DNA from: Desnuesiella massiliensis | GTDB lineage: Bacteria; Bacillota; Clostridia; Clostridiales; Clostridiaceae | DNA length: 64,000 nt | Assembly (NCBI RefSeq): GCF_001403615.1 | Contig: NZ_LN879457.1 | Location: forward strand, 744,001-808,000 | Direction: 5' to 3' | In this document: positions 7,946 through 16,090 of the stretch, piece by piece | Numbering within the stretch: the stretch's first letter is position 1 | Layout of the letters: every line of letters begins with the position of its first letter | Position numbers and translations under genes: made by a program | The notes under the pieces: model-generated | Database searches by the model: none | The model's input: only the letters and a program-made list of their open reading frames with translations | Told to the model about the DNA's origin: nothing

Positions 7946-8407
7946 TTACCTTTCTGCATTTTTGGTCTTACCGGCCTTTGCAGGAGCAGGCCGGGCGGCT
8001 TTTTCCTGTGCCGCCTGTTTCGCGCCCTCCGCAAGCTGTTTCGGGATAGACTGCTTTTCGGGGGAAGCAATGGCAGCAGCGCGGGTCTGCAACTTTTCAA
8101 GCTCTGCATGGTAGGCCGCTGTCACGGCTTCCGTCAGCTCGGCACGAAACTCCTTTGTGATGGGGCGGGCCGTATCCCGGTAGCCGGACTTGCTGGTCTT
8201 ATCCGGCTTGCTCGGCATACCTACAAAAATGCCCTTGTCGCTCTGTAAAATCTTGAAATCGTCAATCACAAAGCAGTCGTTCAGTTTCAGACTGGCAAAG
8301 CCTACAAGGTTGCCCTTTGGCTCAATGAGCCGGGCGGTAACGTCCAGTTTCAGCGGCAGAGCCGCCTGTTCCGTTTCCTGCGGAACCGTTGTTTTTTCGT
8401 TGCTCAT
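7946..8407 (-). CDS. SpoVG-family protein
   Basis: 153 residues from MSNEKTTVPQ; AAAGGAG precedes this ATG. The SpoVG core is seen at about residues 20-90 (LDVTARLIEPKGNLVGFASL, then NDCFVIDDFKIL and GIFVGMPSKP), including the nucleic-acid-binding beta sheet typical of SpoVG. A helical extension and an Ala/Lys/Pro-rich tail follow, longer than the roughly 95-residue housekeeping SpoVG. In Tn1549-type ICEs a SpoVG homologue sits in the transfer operon. A regulatory DNA/RNA-binding role is likely but unproven. Ends KNAER. Confidence 0.85.
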   Translation of the reverse strand: MSNEKTTVPQETEQAALPLKLDVTARLIEPKGNLVGFASLKLNDCFVIDDFKILQSDKGIFVGMPSKPDKTSKSGYRDTARPITKEFRAELTEAVTAAYHAELEKLQTRAAAIASPEKQSIPKQLAEGAKQAAQEKAARPAPAKAGKTKNAER

Positions 8408-8428
8408 AGTAAGAATTTCTCCTTTCTC

Positions 8429-8453
8429 ACTTCGGGACAAGTTGGCCCGAAGT
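8429..8453. repeat. ICE palindrome, copy 8
   Basis: 25-bp copy with one mismatch (GGGACAA arm) between the VirB6 gene stop and the SpoVG ribosome site. Confidence 0.93.
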
Positions 8454-8455
8454 TG

Positions 8456-9322
8456 TCAGTGTGCTCCAAAAATAGATTTTGCAAGGCTTCCCGTCTTGAA
8501 CATGGTGAAGCACAATAGAACCGTATAGCCGATAACCGTCCATATGGCTCCAATGGGGTTGCCGCCTACGGCGATACTCTGCACCAGCTTTGCGTAAATC
8601 CCCACGCATACCAAAATCAGCAAGCCTTGAAAGCCCACGGCGCACAGGGATTTCAGATAATTCTGGCCCATGCCGCCAATTTCCCGGTTGACCAAGGTTG
8701 CCATTGGCACGGGTGCTAAACTGGTCAAAAGATAAATTTCAATCATTCTGCCGTACACAATGACAAACACAACAATGTTGATTGCTACGACAATAATCTT
8801 AATCAGAAAGGATTGCATCCACAGACCGAGCAGAGGGCCGATTTCCATTGTCATGAGATGGGCTTCCAAGCTGTCCAGCATATCGGGGCTTACCCCTGTA
8901 TTCCCTGCAATCACGCCCCCTGCGCTGTTAATGACGCTTTGGGAAACATCAAATACCGCCATCACGATATTAAACGTGTTGGATAGAAGCAGTACCGCGA
9001 CAAAGGTTTTGAATATCCATTTGAAGAAAATCCATGTATCAATGTCGTGCAGGTTGTTCCGGTCAATCAGCATTTGAATCAGCTCATAGCACATGACAAA
9101 GGTAAGCACCAGTCCGGCAATCGGCAAAACAACCGTTTCGGAAAGCTGCCGTATAAGGGAGAACACGCCGGGGTTCCAATTCCCCGGCGTGGTTCCCACC
9201 TGCGTTGCAATCTCTCCGATCTGGTCGTTCACGTTCTCGAAAAGGCCGCTTAAATTGCCCATGATACCGTCTACCAGCAGACCTTTTATCCATTCGTTAA
9301 TCCAGTCGGTGAGAAAATCCAT
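8456..9322 (-). CDS. VirB6/TrbL-like conjugal transfer protein, CD1112 family
   Basis: 288 residues; AAGGTAGG precedes the ATG. A polytopic membrane protein: an amphipathic N-terminus followed by about six hydrophobic helices (for example VVLPIAGLVLTFVMCYELI near 65-83, FKTFVAVLLLSNTFNIVMAV near 108-127, IIVVAINIVVFVIVYG near 170, GLLILVCVGIYAKLV near 238). This is the TrbL/VirB6 channel component that forms the inner-membrane pore of the type IV system. It sits between Maff2 and SpoVG, as in CTn elements of Clostridioides. Confidence 0.9.
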   Translation of the reverse strand: MDFLTDWINEWIKGLLVDGIMGNLSGLFENVNDQIGEIATQVGTTPGNWNPGVFSLIRQLSETVVLPIAGLVLTFVMCYELIQMLIDRNNLHDIDTWIFFKWIFKTFVAVLLLSNTFNIVMAVFDVSQSVINSAGGVIAGNTGVSPDMLDSLEAHLMTMEIGPLLGLWMQSFLIKIIVVAINIVVFVIVYGRMIEIYLLTSLAPVPMATLVNREIGGMGQNYLKSLCAVGFQGLLILVCVGIYAKLVQSIAVGGNPIGAIWTVIGYTVLLCFTMFKTGSLAKSIFGAH

Positions 9323-9333
9323 ACCGGCCTACC

Positions 9334-9546
9334 TTAAAACAGGCTGGAAAGCATAGGTACAAGCGTTGTTCCCAGCAGGATAACGCCGCCCCCGGCCATA
9401 AGCTGTTTAATGCCTTGCGATTTCGCGCCCGGATTGTCGCTACCATACCCTTCCAAAAGGTTGATAACGCCCCACACGGCAAGGCCCGCGCCAAGAGCCA
9501 CAACAAGGCTCTGTAAGGTACTAACTGCACTCGTAAAAAATCCCAT
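9334..9546 (-). CDS. Maff2 family small membrane protein
   Basis: 70 residues with two hydrophobic segments (about 12-30 and 50-68) around a short polar loop YGSDNPGAKSQGIKQL. It matches the Maff2 family that always lies next to VirB6 in these ICEs, comparable in size and topology to VirB2/VirB3-like pilin or inner-membrane subunits. GGAGG precedes the ATG. Its short distance to the VirB6 gene (11 bp) indicates co-translation. Confidence 0.88.
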   Translation of the reverse strand: MGFFTSAVSTLQSLVVALGAGLAVWGVINLLEGYGSDNPGAKSQGIKQLMAGGGVILLGTTLVPMLSSLF

Positions 9547-9586
9547 AATCTAATTACCTCCATGTTTTTATATTGTTTTTGGGTAC

Positions 9587-9609
9587 AAAAAAACCGCCAT
9601 TTTCGGCGG
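9587..9609 (-). terminator. Intrinsic terminator between virD4 and Maff2
   Basis: On the minus strand a CCGCC/GGCGG stem with a short loop is followed by seven T. It splits the transfer operon, so Maff2, VirB6 and the genes after them need either readthrough or a promoter of their own. Confidence 0.8.
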
Positions 9610-9614
9610 CTGTC

Positions 9615-9639
9615 ACTTCGGGACAAGTTGGCCCGAAGT
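9615..9639. repeat. ICE palindrome, copy 9
   Basis: 25-bp copy with one mismatch (GGGACAA arm). Its first base on the minus strand is the last base of the virD4 TAA stop codon; the intrinsic terminator follows at once. Confidence 0.93.
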
Positions 9640-11471
9640 TATGCAAATGCTTCCGGGTCGTCCACATCATCATAGTTGAGAATGTCCTCGTTCTCGTCTA
9701 TGGCGACGGTTTCCTCGTCGGCATTTACTTCATAAACGATATACTGCTCATTGGGATTGAGCTTTTTCATGCGGCGGTTTACCAGCTTTGAAGCGTCAAA
9801 AGCGTTGCGCTTGTCGGCTTCGGCGGTATACCTGTAATTGGGGTGCTGTTTCAAATCGTATTTTAGGGATAGGAACGGACGCAGACCGCGAAGCTGTAAA
9901 ATACACTTGTTGCCCGGCATGGTGGTCAGTTCGTCCATTGTCATAAGCTCCTTGCCAAGCCGTTGCAGATTTTGTCCATAGCTTTCCGACTGACCCCGTG
10001 TGCGGCTTTCCGTCTTCATGGAAATGGTTTCTTTCCCCAAAACCTCCGAAAGCTCCTTGATGGTGGAATGTTCCCGCCCACCAAGAAAAATCACGCTGTC
10101 CATATTCCCCATAATGGTTTCAGCGTGGTCTTTATACAGAGCCTTTAACTGGCTCTGTGCCTGTAAAAACAGGCACAAGGATATTTCGCGGGATCGGATA
10201 ACGGCAACCAGCTTTTCCAGTTGAGGAACCTGCCCGGTATTGGCGGCTTCGTCCCATAATACCCTTACATGATGGGGAAGTCTGCCGCCGAATTTGCTGT
10301 CGGCCCGTTCGCACAAAAGGTTGAACATCTGCGAAAAGGCAAGGGCAACAATGAAGTTGTAGGTCGTATTGGTGTCGCTGATGATGAAAAAGGTAGCGGT
10401 TTTCTTATCACCCATGCGGTCAAGCTCCATTTCGTCATAGCTCATAATCTCCCGGAGCTGTCCAATGTCAAAGGGAGCAAGTCTGGCTCCGCAGGAAATC
10501 AGGATACTTTTTGAGGTTTTGCCGCTGGCGAGCTTGAATTTTTTGTACTGGCGCACCGCAAAATGATTGGGGTTGCGCTTTTCCAAGCCAAGGAACATAT
10601 AGTCCACAGCATTTTTGAAATTTTCATCATCTTCCCTTGTTTCCATGCTGTTCAGCATATCCACAAGGGTATTGATATGGCGTTCTTCCTCCGGCCCCTC
10701 AAAGACGATATAGCCGATTAAAGCGCAATACAAAAGTGTTTCCGCTTTCGTCCAGAACGGGTCGCCCTCTTTGCCGTCGCCCTTTGTGTTCTCAATCAGA
10801 GCGTTTACAAACTTCAAAATATCGCTTTCTGTCTTTAAGTAGGCCAGCGGGTTATAGTGCATGGATTTTGAAAAATCTATGCTGTTGAATACCTTGATTT
10901 TGTAGCCCTGCTTTTTCAGAAAAGAGCCTACCTGCTCTAAAATGCCGCCCTTTGGGTCAACCACCACATAGGACGAATGAGCCTGTAAAAGCTGTGGGGT
11001 CAGCCAAAAGCGGGTTTTCCCGCTTCCGCTGGAGCCTATGATACAGCAGTTAAGGTTTCGGGCGTTGGCGGGATTTGCCGGGCGGGTGTTCATGGTAAGA
11101 AGCTCCGTGCCTGTAAGTATTACGTTGTTGCTGAATTTGGGGTCGATAAAGGGCTTGATGTCCTTTGCCGTTCCCCACCGGGCCGAGCCATATTCCACAT
11201 CCCTCCGAAACTTTTTTGCGTTTTTTACCTTATACCATACCACCAGCCGGAGCATGACAGCCCCTGCAAGGCCAATGAGCCAATCGGACAGCACAAAGCC
11301 CGGCGCAAATGAAGCAAACGCCGGGCCTGTGGTTTTCATCATGCCGATTAGCTTTTCCCCAAAGTCTGCACCTGCCGCAAGACGGTAGGCTGTGCCGAGC
11401 TTCAGAAAGAACCACAGCACAAACAAATAGGGAACATTGGGAATCACATATTTACGGATTTTATCGTTCAT
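9639..11471 (-). CDS. VirD4-like coupling protein, CD1115 family
   Basis: 610 residues from MNDKIRKYVIPN; GAGAGGTGG six bases upstream decides the start. This is the type IV coupling protein, the ATPase that brings the relaxase-DNA complex to the channel. Two N-terminal membrane segments (about 12-30 and 60-80) are followed by a TraG/TraD motor with Walker A GSSGSGKT (146-152) and Walker B VRVLWDEAANTG near residue 420. The C-terminus is acidic. It overlaps pcfB by 11 bp, the usual gene pair. Confidence 0.95.
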   Translation of the reverse strand: MNDKIRKYVIPNVPYLFVLWFFLKLGTAYRLAAGADFGEKLIGMMKTTGPAFASFAPGFVLSDWLIGLAGAVMLRLVVWYKVKNAKKFRRDVEYGSARWGTAKDIKPFIDPKFSNNVILTGTELLTMNTRPANPANARNLNCCIIGSSGSGKTRFWLTPQLLQAHSSYVVVDPKGGILEQVGSFLKKQGYKIKVFNSIDFSKSMHYNPLAYLKTESDILKFVNALIENTKGDGKEGDPFWTKAETLLYCALIGYIVFEGPEEERHINTLVDMLNSMETREDDENFKNAVDYMFLGLEKRNPNHFAVRQYKKFKLASGKTSKSILISCGARLAPFDIGQLREIMSYDEMELDRMGDKKTATFFIISDTNTTYNFIVALAFSQMFNLLCERADSKFGGRLPHHVRVLWDEAANTGQVPQLEKLVAVIRSREISLCLFLQAQSQLKALYKDHAETIMGNMDSVIFLGGREHSTIKELSEVLGKETISMKTESRTRGQSESYGQNLQRLGKELMTMDELTTMPGNKCILQLRGLRPFLSLKYDLKQHPNYRYTAEADKRNAFDASKLVNRRMKKLNPNEQYIVYEVNADEETVAIDENEDILNYDDVDDPEAFA

Positions 11472-11934
11472 TCCGCACCACCTCTCGTTTCCGTTCCTGC
11501 TGACGCGGTTTGGTGCGCTCCCTGTCGGCAAAGGATTTTAACTGTTTCAGAATAGAGGGGCGGCGGCTCTTGCTCCGGTTCAGTACCAGCTTTGTGTATT
11601 CGCCAAAACAGGCGGTGATAGCGTCCGCCTGTCCAGCCTTGAAGAACAGCAGGTATTTGTCCGGCCCTGTTTTATGAAAAGCATAATCCACATTGTATTT
11701 TCGGGCCACACGGTCAAACAGCTTCGTATCCCCGGACAAATCAAGGCTATTGGTAGAAACACCGTGGTTCATCAGCTTTTTTACGCTCTGTCTGCCCTGT
11801 GGGGTCTGCCGTTTCTGATGGCCCTTTTGTATCTGCCGGAGTGCTGCCGCCAGCACCTTTGCCAGTGTCCGGCCCGTCAGTTTTGTGGCATTGACGGATA
11901 GGGCAACCGTCCGGCGTTCAATATCTTCCTGCAT
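11461..11934 (-). CDS. PcfB family protein
   Basis: 157 residues; AGGAGG before the ATG. The conserved start (IERRTVALSVNATKLTGRTL) and the middle part (VARKYNVDYAFHKTGPDKYLLFFKAGQADAI) identify the PcfB/DUF3801 family. PcfB of pCF10 is a relaxosome accessory factor that works with the coupling protein and relaxase, and it lies directly upstream of the coupling gene here too. Basic C-terminal tail ending VVRNER. Confidence 0.88.
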   Translation of the reverse strand: MQEDIERRTVALSVNATKLTGRTLAKVLAAALRQIQKGHQKRQTPQGRQSVKKLMNHGVSTNSLDLSGDTKLFDRVARKYNVDYAFHKTGPDKYLLFFKAGQADAITACFGEYTKLVLNRSKSRRPSILKQLKSFADRERTKPRQQERKREVVRNER

Positions 11935-11981
11935 GAAATTCCTCCTTTCCTGCCAGATAGGACAATCGTATATGCGGGAGG

Positions 11982-12006
11982 ACTTCGGGCCAAGTTGGCC
12001 CGAAGT
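11982..12006. repeat. ICE palindrome, copy 10
   Basis: Perfect palindrome three bases after the stop of the DUF6674-like gene and about 45 bp before the pcfB start, further from the ribosome site than most copies. Confidence 0.95.
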
Positions 12007-12009
12007 GTG

Positions 12010-12807
12010 TTACCTCTCCGCATTGACAGGGCGGGGGCGTTCTGTGGTGGGAGTGTCCTTTTGTTCTTGCGCGATTTTTTCATTGTGGGTCGCAAGAGCT
12101 TCCCGGATAGAGGGCTTTTTCTCTGCCGCCCGTTCTTCCAACCGTGCCAGCGTTTTCAAAGATTTTTCTACATGGCTTTTTATACTGGAAAAATGGGAAC
12201 GCTCCGCATGAAATGGGGCAGATATGACCGCCGCCAGCTTACCGGGCCGTTTGACTTCCTGTGCCGCTTCTCTGCCAAGCATGACCCGACCCATGTTTTT
12301 CAAATGCCGCCCGGCTTGATGGTATTCGGTGCTGATGGCTTCGATTTTGGCAATAGCCTTATCGTCGTACTGAATATCCTTTGTGAGCATATCCCGCATG
12401 GCTTCTAAAGTGGGGCACACCTTGAAGAACCGGGCTACGTTATCCAGCGCGGAAATGCCGGTTTCCTTAAAAGCGGTAACGGCGTTCTTACAACCGTCTA
12501 TGACGCTTTGCTTTAGCTCCGCCAATTTATCCCGCAAGTCCAATACCTGCCCCTGCATAACAATGACCGCCTTTTGCAAATCGGTCTTAACCGGGTGGTT
12601 CTGTTCCTGTGCTGTTCGGAGTTCCTGCCGCATGGCGGCAAGCTCCTTTACAGCGGCGTCAAGCTGTTTTTCCATTGCTCCGACATGATGCAGAACCGCA
12701 AGAAAATCCTTTGTGGACGGGGAATTGTTTTCCCGCAATATCGCCAAAAGCTCCTTAACGTGTTCATTTTCCAAAATCGGCTCGGCGGTAGTTTTCGTTT
12801 TTGCCAT
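12010..12807 (-). CDS. DUF6674-like coiled-coil ICE protein
   Basis: 265 residues from MAKTKTTAEPILE; AAAGGAGGTT precedes the ATG. Mostly helical: a coiled-coil region (about 45-105, QLDAAVKELAAMRQELRTAQ), a middle region (AVTAFKETGISALDNVARFF) and a charged C-terminus ending VNAER. It resembles the DUF6674 proteins that lie upstream of pcfB in Tn1549-type ICEs. No enzyme motifs seen; a structural or DNA-processing accessory role is inference. Confidence 0.75.
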   Translation of the reverse strand: MAKTKTTAEPILENEHVKELLAILRENNSPSTKDFLAVLHHVGAMEKQLDAAVKELAAMRQELRTAQEQNHPVKTDLQKAVIVMQGQVLDLRDKLAELKQSVIDGCKNAVTAFKETGISALDNVARFFKVCPTLEAMRDMLTKDIQYDDKAIAKIEAISTEYHQAGRHLKNMGRVMLGREAAQEVKRPGKLAAVISAPFHAERSHFSSIKSHVEKSLKTLARLEERAAEKKPSIREALATHNEKIAQEQKDTPTTERPRPVNAER

Positions 12808-12827
12808 AGGCTTTAACCTCCTTTCAC

Positions 12828-12852
12828 ACTTCGGGCCAAGTTGACCCAAAGT
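12828..12852. repeat. ICE palindrome, copy 11 (degenerate)
   Basis: The most degenerate copy, with two arm substitutions (second arm TTGACCCAAAGT). It lies upstream of the ribosome site of the DUF6674-like gene and exactly at the edge of the AT-rich insertion island. Confidence 0.85.
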
Positions 12853-12857
12853 GACAA

Positions 12858-12886
12858 TTGTTTCAACTGTATAAATGTGGTATTAT
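12858..12886 (+). promoter_or_regulatory. Probable sigma-A promoter for the NTF2-like gene
   Basis: TTGTTT and TATTAT with a 17-bp spacer, about 40 bp before the start codon of the plus-strand cargo gene. Confidence 0.55.
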
Positions 12887-12927
12887 TAACCTAAAAATAT
12901 AATTTGAAATGAATAAAGGAGCTTATT

Positions 12928-13338
12928 ATGGATAACTTGGAAAAAGTTAAGTACTTTTATGAACATATCACCTCAAACCACCTTCTTAATGAATTACCTG
13001 AATATATTGCAGATAACTGCACGGTAAGAATAGGAGAAGATATTATCCCCGTAGGTATTGAGGGCATGAAACAACATATGGTAGATGTCAGAAAAACCTA
13101 TCCTGATTTGAAAATGACAATTATTCGCCAATACGCTGATGGCGATATGATAATCTCAGAGTTTCTTATGGAGGGGACACATCAGGGGGAATGGCTGGGC
13201 ATGAAACCCACAGGCAAAAAATTGCGGATGACAGGTGTTGACATTGACAAAATTGTTGATGGCAAAATTGTCGAGCATGGTGGAGCTGTCAATACTTTTG
13301 AAGCCCTCTTTAATGCAGAAATCATTAAACCTGCATAA
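12928..13338 (+). CDS. NTF2-like / SnoaL-type ester cyclase protein
   Basis: 136 residues; AAAGGAG precedes the ATG. The fold pattern matches SnoaL-like polyketide cyclase proteins: N-terminal helix with VKYFYEHI, the segment GIEGMKQHMVDVRKTYPDLKM, then strands with GEWLGMKPTGKKLRMTGVDI and a terminal KIVEHGG. Such proteins may be small isomerases or hydrolases, or only bind ligand; the substrate cannot be predicted. AT-rich and opposite in strand to the ICE operon, with its own promoter and terminator, so it is cargo. Confidence 0.8.
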   Translation: MDNLEKVKYFYEHITSNHLLNELPEYIADNCTVRIGEDIIPVGIEGMKQHMVDVRKTYPDLKMTIIRQYADGDMIISEFLMEGTHQGEWLGMKPTGKKLRMTGVDIDKIVDGKIVEHGGAVNTFEALFNAEIIKPA

Positions 13339-13387
13339 TGTCCACCAGTTTTCACCATGTCTTATAAAATTGTATTACTTTCCTTAA

Positions 13388-13422
13388 CAGCTACGGTCTA
13401 ACTAATTCGTAGCTGTTTTTTT
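13388..13422 (+). terminator. Intrinsic terminator after the NTF2-like gene
   Basis: CAGCTACG/CGTAGCTG stem followed by a run of T. Confidence 0.85.
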
Positions 13423-13503
13423 ATATAATAGGAAAGTTCGACTAAAGTCGAACTCCTAAATAAAATAGCCCGCTCAGAGGCGGGCACAATAAATAGACGG
13501 TGG

Positions 13504-13689
13504 CTAAAAGAGGTCAATATAAAAACCTTCTTCAAATTCATCGTCATCAAGATCCTCATCTTCGATAAGGAAGTAATGCATATCCAGCAAATCAGAGTCA
13601 GTCATGTTTTTGACGAGTTTTGCAGTCATTCCTTCCGGAGGATTTTGGATATATTTTTGTCTGAGTTCCTCTATAAGTTTTGGATCCAT
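13504..13689 (-). CDS. Small acidic protein in the IS91-like unit
   Basis: 61 residues; AGGAGGT ten bases before the ATG supports translation. Very acidic C-terminal half (LIEDEDLDDDEFEEGFYIDLF). It lies downstream of the transposase in the same orientation, so it may be a passenger or an accessory protein of the element. I do not recognise a family. Confidence 0.55.
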   Translation of the reverse strand: MDPKLIEELRQKYIQNPPEGMTAKLVKNMTDSDLLDMHYFLIEDEDLDDDEFEEGFYIDLF

Positions 13690-13747
13690 TGATTTTAATA
13701 CCTCCTGTCTGTTAATAAATTAAGTATGATACAGACAGGCAAAAAAA

Positions 13748-14893
13748 TCAAGCGGAACGGCATTTGGCTTTTGCCATAGCCCTTTCATAAAGTTCTTTTA
13801 GAGAAACTCTGTGGTGATCATAATAAAGTTCCACAAGCAACATTTCATGCCTGCATTTAGGACAGTTCAAAGGATCATAACCAAAAGACAGAAGAATGCT
13901 GCTGCGCCACTTTGTAAAACTGAGCAAGATCTGGTGTTTGGACTTAGGGATAGCTTTATACAAAGATTTATCTTTTTCTCTGTGCCTTGCATAAAGTCCA
14001 TAATAACGGGTCATTTTGAAGTTCTTCTCAGGGATATGCTGGATCAATAGCTGCATGAAATCAAGAGCAGGAAGTGTTTTCTGCACATAGGCATTATCTT
14101 CATGGCGGTTGTAATGGAAGGTGACATGTTCCCCATCGTAGGAATCGATCCGTTTTAAAGCGATGGCAGGACGGCTAAGATACCGGCTGACATATTTGAT
14201 CACAGTATCGGTATCGGAGAGACTGGGCTTTGCATAAACGTAGAAACCATTTTTATCTTTGCGATAAATGAGAGCCTTTGTTTTCTTGAAAGAAGGTCCG
14301 ATGCGGGATTCCAGCTCGTTTAAAAGAGCAGTCTGGAAGGATTTCCTTAAAAGTGTGTAGTTGAAATGATTCACAGTCCGCCAGAAACCATCATCAGAGA
14401 ATCCGCCCTCAGAGATCAGGCAATGGATGTGTGGATTCCATTCCAGGGGACGTCCGAAGGTGTGAAGGACACAAATGAAGCCGGGGACAAAGTTTTTGGA
14501 CTTATTTAAGTTGTGAAACATTCGAAGGACAACACTGCGTACAGCCTGAAAGAGACAGTCCAGAAGAGAACGGTCATCGAAAAAGAAATGGCGTAGATCT
14601 TCATCAATGGTGAAGACACAGTGCCTGTGTACACAATGGATGAGTTTAAAAGCCATAGAGGTAGAGCGTTCCTGTGAATACTTAATTCCGCAAGATGGGC
14701 AAAAGCGGCTTTTGCAGCGAAAGGGAACAAACTTCATATTTCGACAGTGAGGACAGACATACATGGCGCCGCCAAAGGAAGGGGCACCGCAGTTTATCAT
14801 CCTGTCCACGTTTTCAATAACGACTTTGCGGGGATGAAGAATGTATAACATTTCTTCATAATGGTCAGAAAAGATTTTTTGTAGTATATTCAT
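13748..14893 (-). CDS. IS91-family HUH transposase
   Basis: 381 residues from MNILQKIFSD (a weak ribosome site leaves the start uncertain; the frame is open 29 codons further up). N-terminal zinc-binding domain with Cys 47, 50, 60, 65 and 68 (CPHC...CKSRFCPSC), an HUH metal site in NPHIHCL (His 155 and 157), and a two-tyrosine catalytic motif YVSRY (234 and 238). These match the Y2 rolling-circle transposases of IS91. The size is usual and no break is seen, so the enzyme may be active. Confidence 0.9.
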   Translation of the reverse strand: MNILQKIFSDHYEEMLYILHPRKVVIENVDRMINCGAPSFGGAMYVCPHCRNMKFVPFRCKSRFCPSCGIKYSQERSTSMAFKLIHCVHRHCVFTIDEDLRHFFFDDRSLLDCLFQAVRSVVLRMFHNLNKSKNFVPGFICVLHTFGRPLEWNPHIHCLISEGGFSDDGFWRTVNHFNYTLLRKSFQTALLNELESRIGPSFKKTKALIYRKDKNGFYVYAKPSLSDTDTVIKYVSRYLSRPAIALKRIDSYDGEHVTFHYNRHEDNAYVQKTLPALDFMQLLIQHIPEKNFKMTRYYGLYARHREKDKSLYKAIPKSKHQILLSFTKWRSSILLSFGYDPLNCPKCRHEMLLVELYYDHHRVSLKELYERAMAKAKCRSA

Positions 14894-14984
14894 AAGCTTA
14901 TTATGAAACAAAGTGATACAAAAAGAAACCCCTAATCCCCTCAAGATTGAGGGGCAGGGGAGTTGAAGTGTCGAAGACACTTAT

Positions 14985-15692
14985 TTATCGTTCCTCACAG
15001 GACGGGGCAGAGCGGTCTTTTGAGGTGTACGGTGCGTTGTCAATCATCTGCTGATACTGTTTGAGTGTGTCACGAATAGAAAGCTTTTCCGGTTTGGGAT
15101 AAGCGAAAATCCGGTATTCTTCCGGTAAATCTTCCCTGCCGCAGTAAAGCTCGGTGAAGCTGTCGCCTGTCCGCACCACATATCCGCCTTCGGTAAAGCG
15201 TCCGTCCTCGTCCATGCTCATATCCCGTCCGTAGGCTTCATAATCAATGTAGTTTTCCAAATGCTCCGGAATTTCCAGCGTACACATTTCTTCAATATAG
15301 TAGCGGCCCAAATCGTCCTCGTTCTCAATTCCGGTGTAAAACTCAAAGCAATCCAGATTTTGCGTAAGGTTAATTAGGGCGGGTACACTGTTGTACTCCC
15401 CGAAGTCCACGGCGGCAGAAAACTTTTCTAACTCCCATTCCTCCATATCGTCCAGCAGGGAAGCCAAGAAGTTCAACTCATCAATGCTTTCATATTCTCC
15501 TAAGCAGTCACGCAGACCGGGAATGTCGGTTTCATAATTAGTAATGAAAATTTCCTCATACCGCACACCGTCCACATGGATACGCTTCAAAAGAGCCTGC
15601 ACTTCCTCGGTGGTGGCAGGGAGCTTTAAAGGCTCCCCGTCCAAATATCCCTCGTTATACCGTCCAAGATTGGTAACAAAGGCTTCAAGCAT
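14985..15692 (-). CDS. ArdA-like antirestriction protein
   Basis: 235 residues. Highly acidic, as expected of the DNA-mimic protein ArdA that blocks type I restriction enzymes during conjugative entry. The conserved start (LEAFVTNLGRYNEGYLDGEPLKLPAT) and the later ETDIPGLRDCLGEYESIDELNFLA match the ArdA family, followed by a C-terminal extension. It overlaps the DUF7768-like gene upstream by 8 bp. The stop lies right at the edge of the IS91-like unit, and the gene tail (EER-stop) resembles the tails of other genes in the operon, so the reading frame seems complete. Confidence 0.85.
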   Translation of the reverse strand: MLEAFVTNLGRYNEGYLDGEPLKLPATTEEVQALLKRIHVDGVRYEEIFITNYETDIPGLRDCLGEYESIDELNFLASLLDDMEEWELEKFSAAVDFGEYNSVPALINLTQNLDCFEFYTGIENEDDLGRYYIEEMCTLEIPEHLENYIDYEAYGRDMSMDEDGRFTEGGYVVRTGDSFTELYCGREDLPEEYRIFAYPKPEKLSIRDTLKQYQQMIDNAPYTSKDRSAPSCEER

Positions 15693-16038
15693 GGTCTTTT
15701 TCCTGCCCCTGTGTTTTCACGGTCAGAATCCCGTCCAGCGTGGTTGCCGTGATGTTCAGCCGCCCGGCAACGGCAATGTCGTTTTTCACGTCCTCGTCAA
15801 TATCGCTTCCGCATACGACAAGTACATGGGCGCGGCGCAGGAGATCCCGGCTCATATCAATGCCGCTTTTATGTTCCTCCGGGATTGCGTCATTGAGAAA
15901 AAGCGGAAGATACAGGGTCGGGCAAACCGGGGAAAACCCGGCTTCATAGACTGCCCGGCAATACTGCGCCGCCTGTTTGGTATCCGTATCGTGATTGCCG
16001 CACCACGCGGCAGTAATGTATGCTAAAGGTCGTTTCAT
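15685..16038 (-). CDS. DUF7768/DUF4406-like nucleotide-hydrolase-fold protein
   Basis: 117 residues; GGAGGTG before the ATG. The pattern AYITAAWCGNHDTDTKQAAQYCRAVYEAGFSPVCP, then HVLVVCGSDIDEDVKNDIAVAGRL, fits the Rossmann-like nucleoside 2-deoxyribosyltransferase-related fold of DUF4406/DUF7768 proteins common on phages and ICEs. The biochemical role on ICEs is unknown. It lies just upstream of ardA with an 8-bp overlap. Confidence 0.75.
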   Translation of the reverse strand: MKRPLAYITAAWCGNHDTDTKQAAQYCRAVYEAGFSPVCPTLYLPLFLNDAIPEEHKSGIDMSRDLLRRAHVLVVCGSDIDEDVKNDIAVAGRLNITATTLDGILTVKTQGQEKDHA

Positions 16039-16090
16039 GATTTAAGCACCTCCGTTCTTGTTGCGCTGAATGTGTCAACCTATCCCCCCG

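Larger units (their letters stand above)
13437..14984 (-). mobile_element. IS91-family insertion element (ends approximate)
   Basis: The unit contains a HUH transposase and a small downstream ORF. One end has a palindrome, GTTCGAC/GTCGAAC (13437-13452), and a GC hairpin (13471-13488); the other has GTGTCTTCGACAC-type dyad symmetry (14969-14981). IS91-type elements have no terminal inverted repeats and integrate by rolling circle next to GAAC- or CAAG-type tetranucleotides; GTTC is present at both suggested ends. The exact ends are inferred, not proven. Confidence 0.55.

Noticed and set aside
12808..12849. N-terminal extension MGQLGPKCERRLKP of the DUF6674-like protein
   Set aside because: It is the palindrome read through; AAAGGAGG lies inside it, just before the internal ATG.
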